Source: Sedimentitalea sp041224545
GTDB taxonomy: Bacteria > Pseudomonadota > Alphaproteobacteria > Rhodobacterales > Rhodobacteraceae
DNA: 64,000 nt
Assembly: GCF_041224545.1 (NCBI RefSeq)
Contig: NZ_JBGFGP010000151.1
Location: 13,379-77,378, forward strand
Direction: 5' to 3'
Part shown: piece by piece, positions 18,360 to 25,444 of the stretch
How positions within the stretch are numbered: position 1 is the stretch's first letter
How the letters are laid out: every line of letters starts with the position of its first letter
Notes under the pieces: generated by a model
Databases searched by the model: none
What the model was told of the DNA's origin: nothing
What the model saw: the letters and a program-made list of their open reading frames with translations, nothing else
Position numbers and translations under genes: made by a program

Positions 18360-19289
18360 TCAGGCCACCTCGCGCGGGGCCGTCCGCGCCGCCAGCCTGA
18401 GCGGGACCGGCACCGTGAGGATCACAAGGCATATCACGACCATCGCCACTCCGATCCAGCCAAGGGCGGGCAAACGCTCTCCAAGCACAATCATCGCCAA
18501 CAGAGCGGCGACAACCGGTTCCAGCAGGGTGATGATCGTTGCCGTGCTGGCCGCCACACGGGCCAGCCCGAACCCAAAGCACAGATAACCAAGGAACATG
18601 GGCACCACGGCCATGTAAATCCCGACAGCGGCATTCGTCCAGGACGCCAGGAACGGAGCACCCGTCACCAAGAGCACCGGCAACAGGAACACTCCACCCA
18701 GACCAAAGGTCGCGCCCATCGCCACAGAAGAGCGCATGCCCCCCAGCATCATTTTCCGCGCCGACCAGGAATAGAGCGCATAGGTCAAACCGCCAATCGT
18801 GCCCAACAAAACACCGAGCGGGACCGAGTCTCCTCCGATTGCCTCGTGTTGGGACAGGCTCTCGGCACTACAGATCAGCGCCATGCCGATCAGCCCGATC
18901 AGGGCACCGATGGCCCAGCGCCGCGACAGCCTGACACGATCCAGCAGGTATTCGATCAATGCAGACAGCAACGGAGCCGACCCGAGTGTGATCACGGTAC
19001 CGATGGTCACGCCGGCCAGACGCATCGCGCCATAGAAGGCCAACGGGTAGATTGCCACCGCAAGCGCGCCAGCGATCAGCAGACCACGCTGATCCCAGAG
19101 CATCCAGCGTGCGCGCACGATGCCCCGGGCCGCCACCAGGGCCTGTGCGATGCCGCCAATCCCCATCGCCGCGGCACCGATGGCCGCCGCGCTCACATCG
19201 GGCGCAAAGCGCGCGGCGGTGCCGGTCGTTCCCCAGACAACCGCCGAAAACAGGATCGCGATCACCCCCCAGGCATGGCCCGACATCAT
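18360..19289 (-). CDS. EamA/DMT-family exporter
   Basis: A 309-residue inner-membrane protein with ten predicted hydrophobic segments in two EamA repeats (~8-140 and ~155-290), the drug/metabolite transporter fold. Such proteins export amino acids or small metabolites; the substrate is not readable. Its ATG begins one base after the TetR gene stop, so the two form an operon and the regulator presumably controls the exporter. Confidence 0.87.
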   Translation of the reverse strand: MMSGHAWGVIAILFSAVVWGTTGTAARFAPDVSAAAIGAAAMGIGGIAQALVAARGIVRARWMLWDQRGLLIAGALAVAIYPLAFYGAMRLAGVTIGTVITLGSAPLLSALIEYLLDRVRLSRRWAIGALIGLIGMALICSAESLSQHEAIGGDSVPLGVLLGTIGGLTYALYSWSARKMMLGGMRSSVAMGATFGLGGVFLLPVLLVTGAPFLASWTNAAVGIYMAVVPMFLGYLCFGFGLARVAASTATIITLLEPVVAALLAMIVLGERLPALGWIGVAMVVICLVILTVPVPLRLAARTAPREVA

Positions 19290-19290
19290 G

Positions 19291-19881
19291 TCAGAGTTCC
19301 TTCAGCATGTCCTGGACAATCGCCCGCGCCGCGCGGATACGGGCCGTGTCGCCTTCAAGCCCGGCCCGGACCATCGCCCCTTCGAGCAGAAATGCAATAT
19401 GCTCGGCGATCCGCGAAACCCGCTGCGGGTCGTCGGGAAGCAGTTCGGCGAGATGCGCGGTCAGGATCGCCTCGACCTCTTCCTTGTGCCTGCGCACCGC
19501 GTCGCGTCCTTGCTCTCCCGCCTCAAGCTCTGCCGCCGCGTTCAGCAATCCGCACCCGCGGAATCCCCGCTCATAGTCAAATTCCGCGTGATCCCGATAG
19601 GCATCGAATACCGCCAGCACGCGCGCACCCGGATCGCAGGCCGACGCGACCCGCCTGTCATACAGCGCCATCCATTCGGCATGGCGGGCGTCGAGGTAGG
19701 TGTTCACGAGATCCGCCTTGGAGGCGAAGTTGTTATAGAGGCTCTTCTTGGCAACCCCGGCACGGGCCACAATGGCGTCAATCCCGGTGCCGCTGATGCC
19801 GTGGTTGTAAAACAACTCCATCGCCGCCTTTAACAGCCGATCCCGCGCAGGTGCTTTTGACACGGAGTTCGTTTTGGTCAT
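19291..19881 (-). CDS. TetR/AcrR-family repressor of the EamA operon
   Basis: A 196-residue regulator. The N-terminal HTH (KAAMELFYNHGISGTGIDAIVARAGVAKKSLYNNFASKADL) is typical TetR; the C-terminal ligand domain has a GCGLLNAAAEL stretch seen in the NemR-like/YcdC-like subgroup. I chose MTKTNSV at 19881; starts further upstream would translate through the operator. A near-perfect palindrome lies 18 bases upstream, consistent with autorepression. Confidence 0.85.
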   Translation of the reverse strand: MTKTNSVSKAPARDRLLKAAMELFYNHGISGTGIDAIVARAGVAKKSLYNNFASKADLVNTYLDARHAEWMALYDRRVASACDPGARVLAVFDAYRDHAEFDYERGFRGCGLLNAAAELEAGEQGRDAVRRHKEEVEAILTAHLAELLPDDPQRVSRIAEHIAFLLEGAMVRAGLEGDTARIRAARAIVQDMLKEL

Positions 19882-19898
19882 CGCGATTCTCAACATAG

Positions 19899-19918
19899 TA
19901 GGTAGACCGGTATACCTA
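19899..19918. promoter_or_regulatory. TetR operator upstream of the TetR-EamA operon
   Basis: A 20-bp palindrome with only one mismatched pair: TAGGTAgACC / GGTaTACCTA. The core resembles the TAGACC-GGTCTA sites of NemR-like TetR repressors. On the minus strand it overlaps a likely -10 (TATAGG, 19915-19920) placed 16 bases from a -35-like TTGAAC (19937-19942), a repression geometry. Confidence 0.75.
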
Positions 19919-19991
19919 TAATTCTGATCCACGAAAGTTCAACGATTCTCTTAGCGCCTCTCGGCCGTTAATCCGCATCACCGGCGCGACG

Positions 19992-20010
19992 GCGGGCTTT
20001 CACAGCCCGC
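19992..20010 (-). terminator. Hairpin behind bhcR
   Basis: Perfect 7-bp stem GCGGGCT / AGCCCGC with a 5-base loop, starting 12 bases after the bhcR stop in the bhcR direction. There is no U tract. Confidence 0.45.
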
Positions 20011-20021
20011 AGATGGTGCCG

Positions 20022-20843
20022 CTACCCGGCATCCGGCGCGCCAAGGCCTCGGGAAATCGTGCTCGCTGCAACGCGGACCAGTTCGCCAATCTCGGCAATA
20101 CGGTCCAAGCCCATCCTGTTCGTAGGTCCGGAGACCGAGATCCCCGCGACTGCTTCGCCATAGAGGTTGAGGATGGGCGCCGCGACACAGCGCATGCCGC
20201 CCGTGCGCTCTTCATCGTCGAATGAATAACCCTGCGCCCGGATCTGTGCCAGTTCGGCGCGCAACCCGTCGGGCGTGGTGATGGTTTTGTCGGTGAACCG
20301 GTCCTGACGACAGGTCCGGAAATAGCGGGCCAACTGCTCTTCGCCCAGCCTCGACAACAGCGCCTTGCCGATCCCCGATGCATGCATCGGCGACAGGGTG
20401 CCAGGCGGGAAAAAGGCGCGTATGGATTCGTTCGTTTCCACTTGCGATACAAACATCACTTCGCCTTGCCGTTCGATGCCGAGGTTCGATGTTTCCCCGG
20501 TGGCCTGCATCAGTTCGTGCATGACCGGTCGGCTCCGTTCGGCAACGCTGCTGCGCCGCAGAAAGGCCGAGCCAAGCCGAAACGCCGTCGGACCGATATG
20601 CCAGGCCTGCGCCGCCGGGTCCATTTCCACGTATCCGCGCGCTTCCAGCGTGCTGAGCACCCGGTAGATCGTTGCCGGAGATTGATCCAGTTCCGTCGAG
20701 ATCTCGGTCAGGGTCAGCCCGCCGGAATTCGTCAGCCTGTCGAGCACTTCCAACGCCCGGTCCAACGACTGGATCGTGATTTGCGCCGTCTTCCCCGAGA
20801 AGGATTTCGGACGGCCGCGCTTGCGGGGAGTCTCTTTCGCCAT
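20022..20843 (-). CDS. bhcR: IclR-family regulator of the beta-hydroxyaspartate cycle
   Basis: A 273-residue IclR regulator: a Lys/Arg-rich lead, a winged HTH (~25-85, LTEISTELDQSPATIYRVLSTLE), and an IclR effector domain (~95-265) with the usual GKALLSRL and CVAAPILN stretches. It lies divergent from bhcABCD. In characterised marine alphaproteobacterial clusters the IclR protein in this place (BhcR) controls the cycle in response to glyoxylate; the assignment here rests on that synteny. The AT-rich region between bhcR and bhcA carries a strong palindrome. Confidence 0.9.
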   Translation of the reverse strand: MAKETPRKRGRPKSFSGKTAQITIQSLDRALEVLDRLTNSGGLTLTEISTELDQSPATIYRVLSTLEARGYVEMDPAAQAWHIGPTAFRLGSAFLRRSSVAERSRPVMHELMQATGETSNLGIERQGEVMFVSQVETNESIRAFFPPGTLSPMHASGIGKALLSRLGEEQLARYFRTCRQDRFTDKTITTPDGLRAELAQIRAQGYSFDDEERTGGMRCVAAPILNLYGEAVAGISVSGPTNRMGLDRIAEIGELVRVAASTISRGLGAPDAG

Positions 20844-20950
20844 GCCTGCTCCGCAGATTGTTTTGCTGCGAATATTCTGTTCTGAAAATTCATTCTACTC
20901 AATGAAAAAACCAGTACATTGATTTTGTGAAATAAATTATGAATTTCTCA

Positions 20951-20971
20951 TTTTGAAAAATAATTTCAAAA
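20951..20971. promoter_or_regulatory. Palindromic candidate BhcR operator
   Basis: Perfect 8-bp inverted repeat TTTTGAAA / TTTCAAAA with a 5-base spacer, inside a markedly AT-rich 190-base region between bhcR and bhcA. Further GAATATTC- and GAAAATTC-like pieces lie nearer bhcR. The position 62 bases upstream of bhcA suits an IclR-type operator. Confidence 0.6.
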
Positions 20972-21032
20972 AAATTTCCAACCCAAAATTCATGAGCTAA
21001 GCTCTGGTCGACCGCCAAAGGAGGGCGCTGCC

Positions 21033-22223
21033 ATGAGTTTTCAGAACCCCGTATTCATCCCCGGCCCGACCAACATGCCCGAGGAGTTGCGCAAGGCGTG
21101 TGACCTGCCGACGATCGACCACCGTTCGCCCATGTTTGGTAAAATTCTGCACCCGTGCATCGAAGGGGTCCGCAAGGTCCTGCGCTCGGACGACGCCCGG
21201 ATCTTCTTTTTCCCATCCACCGGAACGGGCGGCTGGGAAACCGCACTGACCAATACGCTATGCGCGGGGGACGGTGTTCTCGCCGCGCGCAACGGCATGT
21301 TCAGCCACCGATGGATCGACATGTGCCAGCGTCATGGCCTGAATGTGACGATTATCGAGACGCCGTGGGGACAGGGCCTGCCCGCAGATCGCTACGAAGA
21401 AATCCTGCGCGCCGATACCAACCACCGGATCAAGGTGGTTCTTGCCACGCATAATGAAACCGCCACCGGTGTGAAATCCGATATCGCCGCGGTGCGGCGC
21501 GCGCTTGATGCCGCGAACCATCCCGCGCTGCTCTTCGTGGACGGGGTCAGTTCCATCGGCTCGATGGATTTCCGGTTTGATGACTGGGGCGTGGATGTTG
21601 CGGTCACCGGCAGCCAGAAAGGGTTCATGCTGCCTGCAGGTCTGGCCATCGTCGGCTTCAGCGCGCGCGCCATGACAGCGGTAGAAACCGCCACCCTGCC
21701 CCGCACGTTCTTTGACGTGCGCGACATGGGCAACAGCTATGCAAATAGCGGTTTCCCTTATACGCCGCCGGTCGGGTTGATGAACGGGCTGATGCTGTCG
21801 CTGGACATGCTGCTTGGCGAGGGGCTGGACAATGTTCATGCCCGCCACCACCGGATCGCCGAGGGCGTGCGCCTTGCCGCGCGGGCCTGGGGGCTGGACC
21901 TTTGCGCCGCGTCCCCCGACCTCTATTCCGACACCGTTTCCGCCATCCGCACCCCCGAAGGTTTCGACGCAACCGACATCGTGACGCGCGCCGCCAGCGA
22001 ATATGGCATGGCGTTCGGGGTCGGCCTTGGGGATGTCGCCGGCAAAGTGTTCCGTATCGGGCATCTGGGCAGCCTGACCGACGCGATGATGCTGTCCGGA
22101 CTTGGCGTTGCCGAGATGGTGATGGCGGATCTGGGGTTGAACGTCCGGCTTGGGTCGGGCGTGGCCGCCGCGCAGGAGTTTTACCGCCACGGATCGGGCA
22201 CCGCACACCGGGCCGCAGCATGA
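21033..22223 (+). CDS. bhcA: Aspartate-glyoxylate aminotransferase (BhcA)
   Basis: A 396-residue class V PLP aminotransferase, related to serine-glyoxylate aminotransferase. In the beta-hydroxyaspartate cycle it converts glyoxylate plus aspartate into glycine plus oxaloacetate. The PLP lysine is in TGSQKGFMLP near residue 195; FVDGVSSIG supplies the preceding Asp. A strong AAGGAGGG ribosome site precedes the ATG. First of four syntenic genes bhcA-B-C-D; its stop overlaps bhcB (ATGA). Confidence 0.93.
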   Translation: MSFQNPVFIPGPTNMPEELRKACDLPTIDHRSPMFGKILHPCIEGVRKVLRSDDARIFFFPSTGTGGWETALTNTLCAGDGVLAARNGMFSHRWIDMCQRHGLNVTIIETPWGQGLPADRYEEILRADTNHRIKVVLATHNETATGVKSDIAAVRRALDAANHPALLFVDGVSSIGSMDFRFDDWGVDVAVTGSQKGFMLPAGLAIVGFSARAMTAVETATLPRTFFDVRDMGNSYANSGFPYTPPVGLMNGLMLSLDMLLGEGLDNVHARHHRIAEGVRLAARAWGLDLCAASPDLYSDTVSAIRTPEGFDATDIVTRAASEYGMAFGVGLGDVAGKVFRIGHLGSLTDAMMLSGLGVAEMVMADLGLNVRLGSGVAAAQEFYRHGSGTAHRAAA

Positions 22224-23194
22224 TGAAGGACAATGTTGGCATGAATATCCCGACACTCGACGACATGCTTGCCGCGCATGAGCGTATCAAGCCGCATATC
22301 CACCGCACGCCGGTTCTGACCTCGCGCTTTCTCAATGACCTGACCGGGGCCGAGTTGTTTTTCAAATGCGAGAATTTTCAAAAGGCCGCGGCGTTCAAGG
22401 TGCGCGGCGCGTCCAACGCGGTGTTCGGCCTGAACGACGACGCGGCGAAACATGGTGTTGCCACCCATTCGAGCGGCAATCACGCGCTGTCACTGTCCTA
22501 TGCGGCCGGGCGTCGCGGCATTCCCTGTCATGTGGTCATGCCGCGCACCGCGCCGCAAGCCAAGAAAGACGCCGTGATCGGATATGGCGGCAGGATCACG
22601 GAATGCGAGCCGTCGACCAGCAGCCGCGAAGCCGTCTTTGCCGAGGTTCAGGCGCAGACAGGTGCCGACTTCGTGCATCCCTATAATGACCCGAGGGTAA
22701 TCGCGGGTCAGGGTACGTGTTCGCGCGAATTGCTGGAACAGGTTGACGGTCTGGATGCCGTAATTGCGCCGATTGGCGGCGGCGGCATGGTTTCGGGCAC
22801 CTGCCTGACACTGTCGAACCTTGCGCCAGATGTCGAGATCTTCGCGGCGGAACCTGAACAGGCCGACGATGCCTATCGCAGTTTCAAGGCCGGGCACATC
22901 ATTGCCGATGATGCGCCGGTGACGGTGGCTGACGGGCTCAAGGTGCCGCTCAAGGATTTGACGTGGCATTTCGTCAGCAACCACGTAACCGACATTCTGA
23001 CCGCGTCGGAACAGGAAATCATCGACGCGATGCGGATGATCTGGGCGCGAATGAAAATCGTGATGGAGCCATCCTCGGCGGTGCCTCTCGCCACGATCCT
23101 GAAGAATCGCGAAAGGTTCGCCGGTCGGAGAATCGGCGTGATCGTGACTGGCGGCAACGTCGATCTGGACAAACTGCCGTGGATGAACGGCTAA
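22220..23194 (+). CDS. bhcB: beta-Hydroxyaspartate dehydratase (BhcB)
   Basis: A 324-residue fold-type II PLP enzyme of the threonine dehydratase/serine racemase family. In the cycle it dehydrates erythro-beta-hydroxyaspartate to iminosuccinate. The PLP Lys is in FQKAAAFKVRGA near residue 55, the SSGNHALS loop near 80 and the glycine-rich GGGGMVSG near 185. The ATG at 22220 overlaps the bhcA stop. The frame is open for about 300 bases further upstream, but that part is antisense-style overlap with bhcA and is not expected to be translated. Confidence 0.92.
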   Translation: MMKDNVGMNIPTLDDMLAAHERIKPHIHRTPVLTSRFLNDLTGAELFFKCENFQKAAAFKVRGASNAVFGLNDDAAKHGVATHSSGNHALSLSYAAGRRGIPCHVVMPRTAPQAKKDAVIGYGGRITECEPSTSSREAVFAEVQAQTGADFVHPYNDPRVIAGQGTCSRELLEQVDGLDAVIAPIGGGGMVSGTCLTLSNLAPDVEIFAAEPEQADDAYRSFKAGHIIADDAPVTVADGLKVPLKDLTWHFVSNHVTDILTASEQEIIDAMRMIWARMKIVMEPSSAVPLATILKNRERFAGRRIGVIVTGGNVDLDKLPWMNG

Positions 23195-23209
23195 TCTTGG
23201 AGAGCTAAG

Positions 23210-24373
23210 ATGAACGCACAGACTGAATTTGACAATCTCGAAGTCGGGTTTGACGTGCCAGCCCTGCCCGGCATGGACGCGGCCGACATTCAGACGCCCT
23301 GCCTCGTGCTCGATCTCGACGCGCTGGAATACAATATCAGGAAGATGGGCGATTACGCGCGCGAACACGGGATGCGCCACCGGGTGCACGGCAAGATGCA
23401 TAAATCCGTCGATGTCGCCAGGCTGCAGGAACGGCTTGGCGGCGCGGTTGGTGTTTGTTGCCAGAAGGTGTCCGAGGCCGAGGTTTTCGCCCGTGGCGGC
23501 ATCAAGGACGTGCTGGTGTCAAACCAGGTGCGCGACCCTGCCAAGATCGACCGCCTTGCGCAATTGCCCAAACTCGGCGCGCGGACCATCGTCTGTGTCG
23601 ACGATGTGAACAACGTGGCCGACCTGTCGGCAGCGGCCCGAAAACATGGCACCGAACTTGAGGTCTTTGTCGAGATCGACTGCGGTGCCGGACGATGCGG
23701 CGTGACGACAACCCCGGCGGTGGTGGAAATAGCCAAGGCGGTCGAGGCCGCGCCAAATCTGAAGTTTACAGGTATTCAGGCCTATCAGGGCGCGATGCAG
23801 CATCTGGACAGCTATGAAGCGCGCAAGGAAAAGCTCGATATCGCCATTGGCATGGTCAAGGATGCGGTTGCCGGCCTCAAGGCGGAAGGCATCGACTGCG
23901 AACTGGTCTCGGGCGGCGGCACCGGCAGCTATTATTTCGAATCCAACTCGGGCGTGTACAACGAATTGCAATGCGGTTCCTACGCCTTCATGGACGCGGA
24001 TTATGGCCGGATCCTCGACAAGGACGGCAACCGTATCGACCAGGGCGAGTGGAAAAACGCGTTCTTCATCCTGACCCAGGTGATGAGCCATGCCAAGGCG
24101 GACAAGGCGATCTGTGATGCCGGTCTCAAGGCGCAATCGGTCGATAGTGGCCTGCCGTTCATCTTTGGCCGCGATGACGTCGAATACATCAAGTGTTCGG
24201 ACGAGCACGGTGTGATTTCCGACCCGCAGGGGGTGCTCAAGGTCGGGGAAAAGTTGCGGCTGGTGCCCGGTCATTGTGATCCCACCGCCAATGTTCACGA
24301 TTGGTATGTCGGTGTACGCAACGGCAAGGTCGAAAGCCTCTGGCCCGTATCCGCACGCGGCAAGGCGTATTGA
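23210..24373 (+). CDS. bhcC: beta-Hydroxyaspartate aldolase (BhcC)
   Basis: A 387-residue fold-type III PLP enzyme of the D-threonine aldolase/alanine-racemase-barrel type. It condenses glycine with glyoxylate to (2R,3S)-beta-hydroxyaspartate, the C-C bond-forming step of the cycle. The barrel's PLP lysine is in VHGKMHKS near residue 60; C-terminal metal-binding residues lie in VPGHCDPTANVHDWY (His and Cys). GGAGAG precedes the start, 15 bases after bhcB. An intrinsic terminator follows before bhcD. Confidence 0.92.
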   Translation: MNAQTEFDNLEVGFDVPALPGMDAADIQTPCLVLDLDALEYNIRKMGDYAREHGMRHRVHGKMHKSVDVARLQERLGGAVGVCCQKVSEAEVFARGGIKDVLVSNQVRDPAKIDRLAQLPKLGARTIVCVDDVNNVADLSAAARKHGTELEVFVEIDCGAGRCGVTTTPAVVEIAKAVEAAPNLKFTGIQAYQGAMQHLDSYEARKEKLDIAIGMVKDAVAGLKAEGIDCELVSGGGTGSYYFESNSGVYNELQCGSYAFMDADYGRILDKDGNRIDQGEWKNAFFILTQVMSHAKADKAICDAGLKAQSVDSGLPFIFGRDDVEYIKCSDEHGVISDPQGVLKVGEKLRLVPGHCDPTANVHDWYVGVRNGKVESLWPVSARGKAY

Positions 24374-24401
24374 CACTGCCAATTCCGGTTATCTCCCCTG
24401 T

Positions 24402-24439
24402 GGCGGGGTTCGGTTGTCATCCGGCCCCGCCGTTTTTTT
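24402..24439 (+). terminator. Rho-independent terminator between bhcC and bhcD
   Basis: Perfect 7-bp stem GGCGGGG / CCCCGCC, an inner CGG/CCG pairing in the loop, then G and seven Ts. It starts 29 bases after the bhcC stop and ends 21 bases before the bhcD ATG. This is the clearest intrinsic terminator in the window, and it falls inside an operon. Confidence 0.85.
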
Positions 24440-24460
24440 CAGATCAGATAAGGTATCGAC

Positions 24461-25426
24461 ATGATCATCGTTCCCGAGCGTGAAATCGCAGACCTGATGA
24501 CCCGTGAGGCAGCGTTTGACGCGGTCGAGCAGGTCTTTGCCTCAATGGCGTCCCGCGACGCCTACAACTTCCCGGTCGTGCGCGAGGCAATTGGCCATGC
24601 CGACGCGCTCTACGGATTCAAGGGCGGCTTTGACCGCGCGGGCATGACGCTTGGCCTCAAGGCGGGCGGTTACTGGCCCAACAACCTTGAACAACACGGG
24701 ATCATAAACCACCAGTCGACGGTCTTCCTGTTCGATCCGGATACCGGCAAAGCCAACGCCATGGTCGGCGGCAACCTGCTGACCGCGCTGCGTACGGCGG
24801 CGGCCTCGTCGGTTTCGATCAAGCATCTTGCGCGCGCGGATTCCAAAATCATCGGCATGATCGGCGCAGGGCACCAGGCCACGTTCCAATTGCGCGCGGC
24901 GCTGGAGCAGCGGAGCTTTGAAAAGGTGATAGGCTGGAATTATCATCCCGAAATGCTGCCAAACATCGAAAAGGTGGCAATCGACGCCGGTCTGCCCTTC
25001 GAGGCGGTATCGCTGGATCGGATGCAGGATGCGGATGTGATCATCTCGATTACCTCGGCCTTTGCGCCGTCGCTGATGGCCGACCACGTCGCGCCCGGCA
25101 CGCATATCGCCTGCATGGGCACCGACACCAAGGGTAAACAGGAAGTCGAAGCGGCGTTGCTGGCACGCGCAACCGTGTTCACCGACGAAATCGCACAATC
25201 GATCAGCATCGGCGAAGCACAGCATGCCATCGCCGATGGCACCCTGGATCAGGACCAGATCACCGAAATCGGGGCGGTGATCAACGGCACCCATCCCGGC
25301 CGCAGTTCGGATCAGGAAATCACCCTGTTTGACGGCACGGGGGTCGGCCTGCAGGATCTCGCGGTCGCCTCGGCAGTCGTCAGACTGGCGGTGGACAAGG
25401 GTATCGCGATCGAGGTCGATTTCTGA
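24461..25426 (+). CDS. bhcD: Iminosuccinate reductase (BhcD)
   Basis: A 321-residue member of the ornithine cyclodeaminase/mu-crystallin family. In the cycle it reduces iminosuccinate to aspartate with NADH, closing the loop. The Rossmann glycine motif GMIGAGHQATFQL lies near residues 130-142; LRTAAASSVSIKHLA is typical of the family. The gap from bhcC is 87 bases and contains a terminator, so expression may differ from bhcABC. Only 18 bases separate its stop from the convergent CHAT gene. Confidence 0.92.
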   Translation: MIIVPEREIADLMTREAAFDAVEQVFASMASRDAYNFPVVREAIGHADALYGFKGGFDRAGMTLGLKAGGYWPNNLEQHGIINHQSTVFLFDPDTGKANAMVGGNLLTALRTAAASSVSIKHLARADSKIIGMIGAGHQATFQLRAALEQRSFEKVIGWNYHPEMLPNIEKVAIDAGLPFEAVSLDRMQDADVIISITSAFAPSLMADHVAPGTHIACMGTDTKGKQEVEAALLARATVFTDEIAQSISIGEAQHAIADGTLDQDQITEIGAVINGTHPGRSSDQEITLFDGTGVGLQDLAVASAVVRLAVDKGIAIEVDF

Positions 25427-25444
25427 ACCCGCACACCGCCGCGT

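Noticed and set aside
18300..18360. Short CGCGC-GAGA-GCGCG hairpin before the EamA stop
   Set aside because: Five-base GC stem without a U tract is expected by chance in this DNA.
18183..19796. 537-codon + strand frame rich in Arg, His and Gln
   Set aside because: It lies antisense to the EamA and TetR genes; composition is that of a shadow frame and no domain is visible.
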